Of a stretch of DNA of 64,000 bases, positions 1-9,535 are shown piece by piece. Every line of letters starts with the position of its first letter. The first letter of the stretch is position 1. The stretch comes from Diadema setosum. Lineage: Eukaryota > Echinodermata > Echinoidea > Diadematoida > Diadematidae. Under the pieces are notes generated by a model that did not search any database, was not told where the DNA came from, and saw only the letters and a list, made by a program, of their open reading frames with translations. Both the position numbers and the translations under genes were made by a program. The stretch spans positions 36,083,992 to 36,147,991 of the forward strand of contig CM067069.1 in NCBI GenBank assembly GCA_033980235.1. The letters run 5' to 3'.

Positions 1-1612
1 GTTAGGGTTAGGGTTAGGGTTAGGGTTAGGGTTAGGGTTAGGGTTAGGGTTAGGGTTAGGGTTAGGGTTAGGGTTAGGGTTAGGGTTAGGGTTAGGGTTA
101 GGGTTAGGGTTAGGGTTAGGGTTAGGGTTAGGGTTAGGGTTAGGGTTAGGGTTAGGGTTAGGGTTAGGGTTAGGGTTAGGGTTAGGGTTAGGGTTAGGGT
201 TAGGGTTAGGGTTAGGGTTAGGGTTAGGGTTAGGGTTAGGGTTAGGGTTAGGGTTAGGGTTAGGGTTAGGGTTAGGGTTAGGGTTAGGGTTAGGTTAGGG
301 TTAGGGTTAGGGTTAGGGTTAGGGTTAGGGTTAGGGTTAGGGTTAGGGTTAGGGTTAGGGTTAGGGTTAGGGTTAGGGTTAGGGTTAGGGTTAGGGTTAG
401 GGTTAGGGTTAGGGTTAGGGTTAGGGTTAGGGTTAGGGTTAGGGTTAGGGTTAGGGTTAGGGTTAGGGTTAGGGTTAGGGTTAGGGTTAGGGTTAGGGTT
501 AGGGTTAGGGTTAGGGTTAGGGTTAGGGTTAGGGTTAGGGTTAGGGTTAGGGTTAGGGTTAGGGTTAGGTTAGGTTAGGGTTAGGGTTAGGGTTAGGGTT
601 AGGGTTAGGGTTAGGGTTAGGGTTAGGGTTAGGGTTAGGGTTAGGGTTAGGGTTAGGGTTAGGGTTAGGGTTAGGGTTAGGGTTAGGGTTAGGGTTAGGG
701 TTAGGGTTAGGGTTAGGGTTAGGGTTAGGGTTAGGGTTAGGGTTAGGGTTAGGGTTAGGGTTAGGGTTAGGGTTAGGGTTAGGGTTAGGGTTAGGGTTAG
801 GGTTAGGGTTAGGGTTAGGGTTAGGGTTAGGGTTAGGGTTAGGGTTAGGGTTAGGGTTAGGGTTAGGGTTAGGGTTAGGGTTAGGGTTAGGGTTAGGGTT
901 AGGGTTAGGGTTAGGGTTAGGGTTAGGGTTAGGGTTAGGGTTAGGGTTAGGGTTAGGGTTAGGGTTAGGGTTAGGGTTAGGGTTAGGGTTAGGGTTAGGG
1001 TTAGGGTTAGGGTTAGGGTTAGGGTTAGGGTTAGGGTTAGGGTTAGGGTTAGGGTTAGGGTTAGGGTTAGGGTTAGGGTTAGGGTTAGGGTTAGGGTTAG
1101 GGTTAGGGTTAGGGTTAGGGTTAGGGTTAGGGTTAGGGTTAGGGTTAGGGTTAGGGTTAGGGTTAGGGTTAGGGTTAGGGTTAGGGTTAGGGTTAGGGTT
1201 AGGGTTAGGGTTAGGGTTAGGGTTAGGGTTAGGGTTAGGGTTAGGGTTAGGGTTAGGGTTAGGGTTAGGGTTAGGGTTAGGGTTAGGGTTAGGGTTAGGG
1301 TTAGGGTTAGGGTTAGGGTTAGGGTTAGGGTTAGGGTTAGGGTTAGGGTTAGGGTTAGGGTTAGGGTTAGGGTTAGGGTTAGGGTTAGGGTTAGGGTTAG
1401 GGTTAGGGTTAGGGTTAGGGTTAGGGTTAGGGTTAGGGTTAGGGTTAGGGTTAGGGTTAGGGTTAGGGTTAGGGTTAGGGTTAGGGTTAGGGTTAGGGTT
1501 AGGGTTAGGGTTAGGGTTAGGGTTAGGGTTAGGGTTAGGGTTAGGGTTAGGGTTAGGGTTAGGGTTAGGGTTAGGGTTAGGGTTAGGGTTAGGGTTAGGG
1601 TTAGGGTTAGGG

Positions 1613-2510
1613 TTAGAGTTAGGGCATTTGCCAAGAATGAAAAGTGCTAGTTAAGAAACCAAATTTTGTGTATAGGTAGAACACCTGCTAGTTAGTGAAT
1701 TCCCAAAATTTTGGACCTTAACTCCCATAACTTTTTTTTTGGCGCAATTTTGAATTTTTTGTGGAAAGGGTTAGGGTTAGGGTTAGGGTTAGGGTTAGGG
1801 TTAGGGTTAGGGTTAGGGTTAGGTTAGGGTTAGGGTTAGGGTTAGGTTAGGGTTAGGGTTAGGGTTAGGGTTAGGGTTAGGGTTAGGGTTAGGGTTAGGG
1901 TTAGAGTTAGGGCATTTGCTAGGGTTAGGGTTAGGGTTAGGGTTAGGGTTAGGGTTAGGGTTAGGGTTAGGGTTAGGGGTTAGGGTTAGGGGTTAGGGTT
2001 AGGGGGTTAGGGGGTTAGGGGGTTAGGGTTAGGGTTAGGGTTAGGGTTAGGGTTAGGGTTAGGGGTTAGGGTTAGGGTTAGGGTTAGGGTTAGGGTTAGG
2101 GTTAGGGTTAGGGTTAGGGTTAGGGTTAGGGTTAGGGTTAGAGTTAGGGCATTTGCCAAGAATGAAAAGTGCTAGTTAAGAAACCAAATTTTGTGTATAG
2201 GTAGAACACCTGTTAGTTAGTGAATTCCCAAAATTTTGGACCTTAACTCCCATAACTTTTTTTTTGGCGCAATTTTGAATTTTTTGTGGAAAAATTTTCA
2301 AAGTATTTTTTCAAAGAAAATTAAAAAAAAAAAAAAATGCTTAGAATTGTCTGAAACGTGTAAAAAACACATTTTGGGAAAAAAATTTTTCCATAGGTTT
2401 TGTACACAAATTTTTCGTGGGAAACCCCATAGGCTTAGTACATCTGTACAAAGCCTATGGGATTTTCGAACTTCGAATTTTTTGCACCCTTCCATAGGAA
2501 TTGTACATAG
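1613..2510 (+). repeat. Subtelomeric block cluster, copy 1
   Basis: Three insertions of the same non-telomeric sequence in the array: 1625-1767 (143 nt), 1913-1919 (7 nt) and 2150-2510 (361 nt). Each is preceded by the same junction, a variant TTAGAG, one TTAGGG, then CATTTGC. The first 143 nt of the long copy match the 143-nt copy except for a C/T difference (acctgCtag versus acctgTtag). They end at different points and telomeric repeats resume at once. No coding sequence is evident; the small ORFs across the long copy are AT-rich with no recognisable domain. Confidence 0.9.
2391..2507. repeat. Four copies of CCATAGG-N4-GTACA motif (copy 1)
   Basis: A 16-nt motif, CCATAGGNNTDGTACA, occurs at 2391-2406 (+), 2427-2442 (+), 2445-2460 (-) and 2492-2507 (+). 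Copies two and three face each other and form a hairpin, 2426-2461, with a 2-nt loop and one mismatch in 17 pairs. Four copies in 117 nt of AT-rich subtelomeric DNA suggest a protein-binding or structural element; the function is unknown. Confidence 0.75.
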
Positions 2511-4511
2511 TTAGGGTTAGGGTTAGGGTTAGGGTTAGGGTTTAGGGTTTAGGGTTTAGGGGTAGGGTTTAGGGTTAGGGGTTAGGGTTAGGGTTAGGGT
2601 TAGGGTTAGGGTTAGGGTTAGGGTTAGGGTTAGGGTTAGGGTTAGGGTTAGGGTTAGGGTTAGGGTTAGGGTTAGGGTTAGGGTTAGGGTTAGGGTTAGG
2701 GTTAGGGTTAGGGTTAGGGTTAGGGTTAGGGTTAGGGTTAGGGTTAGGGTTAGGGTTAGGGTTAGGGTTAGGGTTAGGGTTAGGGTTAGGGTTAGGGTTA
2801 GGGTTAGGGTTAGGGTTAGGGTTAGGGTTAGGGTTAGGGTTAGGGTTAGGGTTAGGGTTAGGGTTAGGGTTAGGGTTAGGGTTAGGGTTAGGGTTAGGGT
2901 TAGGGTTAGGGTTAGGGTTAGGGTTAGGGTTAGGGTTAGGGTTAGGGTTAGGGTTAGGGTTAGGGTTAGGGTTAGGGTTAGGGTTAGGGTTAGGGTTAGG
3001 GTTAGGGTTAGGGTTAGGGTTAGGGTTAGGGTTAGGGTTAGGGTTAGGGTTAGGGTTAGGGTTAGGGTTAGGGTTAGGGTTAGGGTTAGGGTTAGGGTTA
3101 GGGTTAGGGTTAGGGTTAGGGTTAGGGTTAGGGTTAGGGTTAGGTTAGGTTAGGGTTAGGGTTAGGGTTAGGGTTAGGGTTAGGGTTAGGGTTAGGGTTA
3201 GGGTTAGGGTTAGGGTTAGGGTTAGGGTTAGGGTTAGGGTTAGGGTTAGGGTTAGGGTTAGGGTTAGGGTTAGGGTTAGGGTTAGGGTTAGGGTTAGGGT
3301 TAGGGTTAGGGTTAGGGTTAGGGTTAGGGTTAGGGTTAGGGTTAGGGTTAGGGTTAGGGTTAGGGTTAGGGTTAGGGTTAGGGTTAGGGTTAGGGTTAGG
3401 GTTAGGGTTAGGGTTAGGGTTAGGGTTAGGGTTAGGGTTAGGGTTAGGGTTAGGGTTAGGGTTAGGGTTAGGGTTAGGGTTAGGGTTAGGGTTAGGGTTA
3501 GGGTTAGGGTTAGGGTTAGGGTTAGGGTTAGGGTTAGGGTTAGGGTTAGGGTTAGGGTTAGGGTTAGGGTTAGGGTTAGGGTTAGGGTTAGGGTTAGGGT
3601 TAGGGTTAGGGTTAGGGTTAGGGTTAGGGTTAGGGTTAGGGTTAGGGTTAGGGTTAGGGTTAGGGTTAGGGTTAGGGTTAGGGTTAGGGTTAGGGTTAGG
3701 GTTAGGGTTAGGGTTAGGGTTAGGGTTAGGGTTAGGGTTAGGGTTAGGGTTAGGGTTAGGGTTAGGGTTAGGGTTAGGGTTAGGGTTAGGGTTAGGGTTA
3801 GGGTTAGGGTTAGGGTTAGGGTTAGGGTTAGGGTTAGGGTTAGGGTTAGGGTTAGGGTTAGGGTTAGGGTTAGGGTTAGGGTTAGGGTTAGGGTTAGGGT
3901 TAGGGTTAGGGTTAGGGTTAGGGTTAGGGTTAGGGTTAGGGTTAGGGTTAGGGTTAGGGTTAGGGTTAGGGTTAGGGTTAGGGTTAGGGTTAGGGTTAGG
4001 GTTAGGGTTAGGGTTAGGGTTAGGGTTAGGGTTAGGGTTAGGGTTAGGGTTAGGGTTAGGGTTAGGGTTAGGGTTAGGGTTAGGGTTAGGGTTAGGGTTA
4101 GGGTTAGGGTTAGGGTTAGGGTTAGGGTTAGGGTTAGGGTTAGGGTTAGGGTTAGGGTTAGGGTTAGGGTTAGGGTTAGGGTTAGGGTTAGGGTTAGGGT
4201 TAGGGTTAGGGTTAGGGTTAGGGTTAGGGTTAGGGTTAGGGTTAGGGTTAGGGTTAGGGTTAGGGTTAGGGTTAGGGTTAGGGTTAGGGTTAGGGTTAGG
4301 GTTAGGGTTAGGGTTAGGGTTAGGGTTAGGGTTAGGGTTAGGGTTAGGGTTAGGGTTAGGGTTAGGGTTAGGGTTAGGGTTAGGGTTAGGGTTAGGGTTA
4401 GGGTTAGGGTTAGGGTTAGGGTTAGGGTTAGGGTTAGGGTTAGGGTTAGGGTTAGGGTTAGGGTTAGGGTTAGGGTTAGGGTTAGGGTTAGGGTTAGGGT
4501 TAGGGTTAGGG

Positions 4512-5409
4512 TTAGAGTTAGGGCATTTGCCAAGAATGAAAAGTGCTAGTTAAGAAACCAAATTTTGTGTATAGGTAGAACACCTGCTAGTTAGTGAATT
4601 CCCAAAATTTTGGACCTTAACTCCCATAACTTTTTTTTTGGCGCAATTTTGAATTTTTTGTGGAAAGGGTTAGGGTTAGGGTTAGGGTTAGGGTTAGGGT
4701 TAGGGTTAGGGTTAGGGTTAGGTTAGGGTTAGGGTTAGGGTTAGGTTAGGGTTAGGGTTAGGGTTAGGGTTAGGGTTAGGGTTAGGGTTAGGGTTAGGGT
4801 TAGAGTTAGGGCATTTGCTAGGGTTAGGGTTAGGGTTAGGGTTAGGGTTAGGGTTAGGGTTAGGGTTAGGGTTAGGGGTTAGGGTTAGGGGTTAGGGTTA
4901 GGGGGTTAGGGGGTTAGGGGGTTAGGGTTAGGGTTAGGGTTAGGGTTAGGGTTAGGGTTAGGGGTTAGGGTTAGGGTTAGGGTTAGGGTTAGGGTTAGGG
5001 TTAGGGTTAGGGTTAGGGTTAGGGTTAGGGTTAGGGTTAGAGTTAGGGCATTTGCCAAGAATGAAAAGTGCTAGTTAAGAAACCAAATTTTGTGTATAGG
5101 TAGAACACCTGTTAGTTAGTGAATTCCCAAAATTTTGGACCTTAACTCCCATAACTTTTTTTTTGGCGCAATTTTGAATTTTTTGTGGAAAAATTTTCAA
5201 AGTATTTTTTCAAAGAAAATTAAAAAAAAAAAAAAATGCTTAGAATTGTCTGAAACGTGTAAAAAACACATTTTGGGAAAAAAATTTTTCCATAGGTTTT
5301 GTACACAAATTTTTCGTGGGAAACCCCATAGGCTTAGTACATCTGTACAAAGCCTATGGGATTTTCGAACTTCGAATTTTTTGCACCCTTCCATAGGAAT
5401 TGTACATAG
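4512..5409 (+). repeat. Subtelomeric block cluster, copy 2
   Basis: Second copy of the 1613-2510 cluster at a constant offset of 2,899 bp (4524-4666, 4812-4818, 5049-5409), apparently identical by eye including the telomeric-variant pattern between blocks. The pure TTAGGG run upstream differs: from the TTAGG doublet marker to the block it is 324 nt (54 hexamers) longer than in copy 1. The CCATAGG-N4-GTACA motifs recur at 5290, 5326, 5344 (-) and 5391. Confidence 0.9.
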
Positions 5410-7887
5410 TTAGGGTTAGGGTTAGGGTTAGGGTTAGGGTTTAGGGTTTAGGGTTTAGGGGTAGGGTTTAGGGTTAGGGGTTAGGGTTAGGGTTAGGGTT
5501 AGGGTTAGGGTTAGGGTTAGGGTTAGGGTTAGGGTTAGGGTTAGGGTTAGGGTTAGGGTTAGGGTTAGGGTTAGGGTTAGGGTTAGGGTTAGGGTTAGGG
5601 TTAGGGTTAGGGTTAGGGTTAGGGTTAGGGTTAGGGTTAGGGTTAGGGTTAGGGTTAGGGTTAGGGTTAGGGTTAGGGTTAGGGTTAGGGTTAGGGTTAG
5701 GGTTAGGGTTAGGGTTAGGGTTAGGGTTAGGGTTAGGGTTAGGGTTAGGGTTAGGGTTAGGGTTAGGGTTAGGGTTAGGGTTAGGGTTAGGGTTAGGGTT
5801 AGGGTTAGGGTTAGGGTTAGGGTTAGGGTTAGGGTTAGGGTTAGGGTTAGGGTTAGGGTTAGGGTTAGGGTTAGGGTTAGGGTTAGGGTTAGGGTTAGGG
5901 TTAGGGTTAGGGTTAGGGTTAGGGTTAGGGTTAGGGTTAGGGTTAGGGTTAGGGTTAGGGTTAGGGTTAGGGTTAGGGTTAGGGTTAGGGTTAGGGTTAG
6001 GGTTAGGGTTAGGGTTAGGGTTAGGGTTAGGGTTAGGGTTAGGGTTAGGGTTAGGGTTAGGGTTAGGGTTAGGGTTAGGGTTAGGGTTAGGGTTAGGGTT
6101 AGGGTTAGGGTTAGGGTTAGGGTTAGGGTTAGGGTTAGGGTTAGGGTTAGGGTTAGGGTTAGGGTTAGGGTTAGGGTTAGGGTTAGGGTTAGGGTTAGGG
6201 TTAGGGTTAGGGTTAGGGTTAGGGTTAGGGTTAGGGTTAGGGTTAGGGTTAGGGTTAGGGTTAGGGTTAGGGTTAGGGTTAGGGTTAGGGTTAGGGTTAG
6301 GGTTAGGGTTAGGGTTAGGGTTAGGGTTAGGGTTAGGGTTAGGGTTAGGGTTAGGGTTAGGGTTAGGGTTAGGGTTAGGGTTAGGGTTAGGGTTAGGGTT
6401 AGGGTTAGGGTTAGGGTTAGGGTTAGGGTTAGGGTTAGGGTTAGGGTTAGGGTTAGGGTTAGGGTTAGGGTTAGGGTTAGGGTTAGGGTTAGGGTTAGGG
6501 TTAGGGTTAGGGTTAGGGTTAGGGTTAGGGTTAGGGTTAGGGTTAGGGTTAGGGTTAGGGTTAGGGTTAGGGTTAGGGTTAGGGTTAGGGTTAGGGTTAG
6601 GGTTAGGGTTAGGGTTAGGGTTAGGGTTAGGGTTAGGGTTAGGGTTAGGGTTAGGGTTAGGGTTAGGGTTAGGGTTAGGGTTAGGGTTAGGGTTAGGGTT
6701 AGGGTTAGGGTTAGGGTTAGGGTTAGGGTTAGGGTTAGGGTTAGGGTTAGGGTTAGGGTTAGGGTTAGGGTTAGGGTTAGGGTTAGGGTTAGGGTTAGGG
6801 TTAGGGTTAGGGTTAGGGTTAGGGTTAGGGTTAGGGTTAGGGTTAGGGTTAGGGTTAGGGTTAGGGTTAGGGTTAGGGTTAGGGTTAGGGTTAGGGTTAG
6901 GGTTAGGGTTAGGGTTAGGGTTAGGGTTAGGGTTAGGGTTAGGGTTAGGGTTAGGGTTAGGGTTAGGGTTAGGGTTAGGGTTAGGGTTAGGGTTAGGGTT
7001 AGGGTTAGGGTTAGGGTTAGGGTTAGGGTTAGGGTTAGGGTTAGGGTTAGGGTTAGGGTTAGGGTTAGGGTTAGGGTTAGGGTTAGGGTTAGGGTTAGGG
7101 TTAGGGTTAGGGTTAGGGTTAGGGTTAGGGTTAGGGTTAGGGTTAGGGTTAGGGTTAGGGTTAGGGTTAGGGTTAGGGTTAGGGTTAGGGTTAGGGTTAG
7201 GGTTAGGGTTAGGGTTAGGGTTAGGGTTAGGGTTAGGGTTAGGGTTAGGGTTAGGGTTAGGGTTAGGGTTAGGGTTAGGGTTAGGGTTAGGGTTAGGGTT
7301 AGGGTTAGGGTTAGGGTTAGGGTTAGGGTTAGGGTTAGGGTTAGGGTTAGGGTTAGGGTTAGGGTTAGGGTTAGGGTTAGGGTTAGGGTTAGGGTTAGGG
7401 TTAGGTTAGGGTTAGGGTTAGGGTTAGGGTTAGGGTTAGGGTTAGGGTTAGGGTTAGGGTTAGGGTTAGGGTTAGGGTTAGGTTAGGGTTAGGGTTAGGG
7501 TTAGGGTTAGGGTTAGGGTTAGGGTTAGGGTTAGGGTTAGGGTTAGGGTTAGGGTTAGGGTTAGGGTTAGGGTTAGGGTTAGGGTTAGGGTTAGGGTTAG
7601 GGTTAGGGTTAGGGTTAGGGTTAGGGTTAGGGTTAGGGTTAGGGTTAGGGTTAGGGTTAGGGTTAGGGTTAGGGTTAGGGTTAGGGTTAGGGTTAGGGTT
7701 AGGGTTAGGGTTAGGGTTAGGGTTAGGGTTAGGGTTAGGGTTAGGGTTAGGGTTAGGGTTAGGGTTAGGGTTAGGGTTAGGGTTAGGGTTAGGGTTAGGG
7801 TTAGGGTTAGGGTTAGGGTTAGGGTTAGGGTTAGGGTTAGGGTTAGGGTTAGGGTTAGGGTTAGGGTTAGGGTTAGGGTTAGGTTAG

Positions 7888-8087
7888 NNNNNNNNNNNNN
7901 NNNNNNNNNNNNNNNNNNNNNNNNNNNNNNNNNNNNNNNNNNNNNNNNNNNNNNNNNNNNNNNNNNNNNNNNNNNNNNNNNNNNNNNNNNNNNNNNNNNN
8001 NNNNNNNNNNNNNNNNNNNNNNNNNNNNNNNNNNNNNNNNNNNNNNNNNNNNNNNNNNNNNNNNNNNNNNNNNNNNNNNNNNNNNNN
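7888..8087. other. Assembly gap, 200 N
   Basis: Exactly 200 N between telomeric repeat and unique sequence. A round gap size is typical of scaffolding software and says nothing about the true distance or orientation of the flanking contigs. The 5' exons of the gene starting at 9408 may be missing here or may lie further away. The 8088-8189 stretch after the gap shows no recognisable feature. Confidence 0.98.
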
Positions 8088-8189
8088 CGAAAGATACAAA
8101 TTCTACGAGTAACATAATACAGCATGTTTCATTTGGGAATACAAGAAGCCTGACTCGTTAGTAGTTCCTTATTTAGTAGAATTTCTTTT

Positions 8190-9303
8190 TATGCCTCCGC
8201 CACGAATTGGTGCCGGAGGCATTATGTTTTCGGGTTGTCCGTCCGTCCGTCCGTCCGTCCTTCCGTCCGTCCGTAATTAATTTTGTGGACAGGGTAACTA
8301 TCAAAACCTTTTGAGGTATCCTAATGAAACTTGGCATGTATGTGTATTAGGGGGTGAAGTTGTGCCTATCAACTTTTTGGTGCACATTCTCAAGGTAAAG
8401 GGTCAAAAGGTCAAGGTCAAATACATAAAATTTCACTATTTCCACCATATCTTTGCAATGCCTGTAGATATTTTCTTGAAACTTAGTGTATGCGTGTAAT
8501 ACCCAATTAAGATTCTCTGGTGAAAGTTTGGGTCATGAGGTCAAAAGTCAAATGTCTAAAGGTCAAGTAAAAATATTAAAACTTCACCTTTTTTCTCTGT
8601 ACCTTGGAAATTGTTCAAGGTATCTTCATGGAACATAGTCGTCGTACTGACTGGCAGTGATTATCTAGAAAATTTAGGGTTCATGGGTCAAAGGTCAGGG
8701 GTCAAAGGTCAAGGGAAACACTTCAAAATTTTACTATTTCCGTCATGTTTATGCAGTGCTGGCAGGATTATTATATTTTTTACACTTGGTGTATGCATGC
8801 ATAACCTAATAGAGATTCTTTGGAGAGTTTTTGTTCCTTTTGTTTTTGCCTCAAAGGTCAAAAGGTCAAAGATCAAGTGAAAGTGCTGAACTAAGCTTTT
8901 CCTCCATATCTCGGAAGTGGCTCAAGTTATCTTGAAACATACTACATATTTAAATGCATGCTCTGCCTGACAGTGATTATTTTATGAATTTTAGGGTCAA
9001 AGGCCAGATGAAAATGGTAACAATTTACTATTCAATACAGAAATTGCGCTAACTCCGTACCTTGAAAATAACTCAATGCATAAACATATGAATGGGTCAA
9101 AGTCAAGGTAAAGTCCTTAACTCCCAAATACATGCTCTCCTATTCATCTAATTAAACATAGGTCAAGGAAGGTAAACATTTAACACATTTGTGACAAACT
9201 TGTCGTTTTAATATTTTGCCAATTTTGTGAAAATGTAATCACACATTGTCCACATGTACTATCTGTACCTATTCGGAGAATCATGCATTATGGTGGAGGC
9301 ATA
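8190..9303 (+). mobile_element. TIR-bounded non-coding repeat (TATGCCTCC ends)
   Basis: The left end TATGCCTCCGCCACGAA and right end TATGGTGGAGGCATA are inverted relatives about 1.1 kb apart. A (GTCC/TTCC)n run lies at 8236-8272. The body contains many AGGTCA/GGGTCA half-sites, some as DR1 pairs (8685-8711). No transposase is present. A related right-end sequence occurs in reverse orientation at 29575-29662. Superfamily is not assigned; the target duplication is unclear. Confidence 0.6.
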
Positions 9304-9407
9304 CCAGTCGTCATAGCGACATTTCTAGTTCTTACTAATTACAAATATGTGAGAGGAACGTGTAATTTACAAACAGAAAATGAAAATGTATTCATTTTTT
9401 TTTTCAG

Positions 9408-9535
9408 CTGTAAACGTATACATGGGCAGTGTGACTATCACTGTTTTGAACGGCGTAACAATTGAGTTCACCGTTTCTTTGACCGATGTCACAAGTACAG
9501 AATATCGAGCTCTTTTCAGGATATTTCGATTTCTG
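9408..9535 (+). CDS. Exon: N-terminal half of SEA domain
   Basis: The acceptor is a T-rich tract ending in CAG at 9405-9407; the donor is CTG|GTGAGT at 9536. The exon enters in phase 1 and leaves in phase 0, 128 nt. It reads NVYMGSVTITVLNG...STEYRALFRIFRFL, the beta-alpha pattern that opens SEA domains (the S/T-x-E-Y-x-x-L helix is typical). Phase-1 entry shows that at least one upstream exon exists that is not visible between 8088 and 9407. Confidence 0.7.

Larger units (their letters stand above)
1..7887 (+). repeat. Telomeric TTAGGG array
   Basis: Near-perfect tandem TTAGGG on the plus strand, with rare variants (TTAGG near 290, 567-578, 3141-3150 and 7402; TTTAGGG, TTAGGGG and TTAGGGGG around the embedded blocks). 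TTAGGG is the canonical telomere repeat of most metazoans including echinoderms. The G-rich strand reads 5'->3' rightward, so a natural chromosome end would lie to the right of the array, not at base 1. It is broken only by two copies of a subtelomeric block and ends at the N gap. Confidence 0.98.

Noticed and set aside
570..4533. Long minus-strand ORFs of alternating Leu-Thr in the telomeric array (570-1634, 3145-4533)
   Set aside because: They are the translation of the CCCTAA strand, which has no stop codon in that frame; not proteins.
2236..5413. Identical 92-codon plus ORFs in the subtelomeric blocks (2236-2514, 5135-5413)
   Set aside because: AT-rich, lysine/phenylalanine-biased, no domain, and they span a hairpin and end in telomeric repeat; the identity reflects block duplication.
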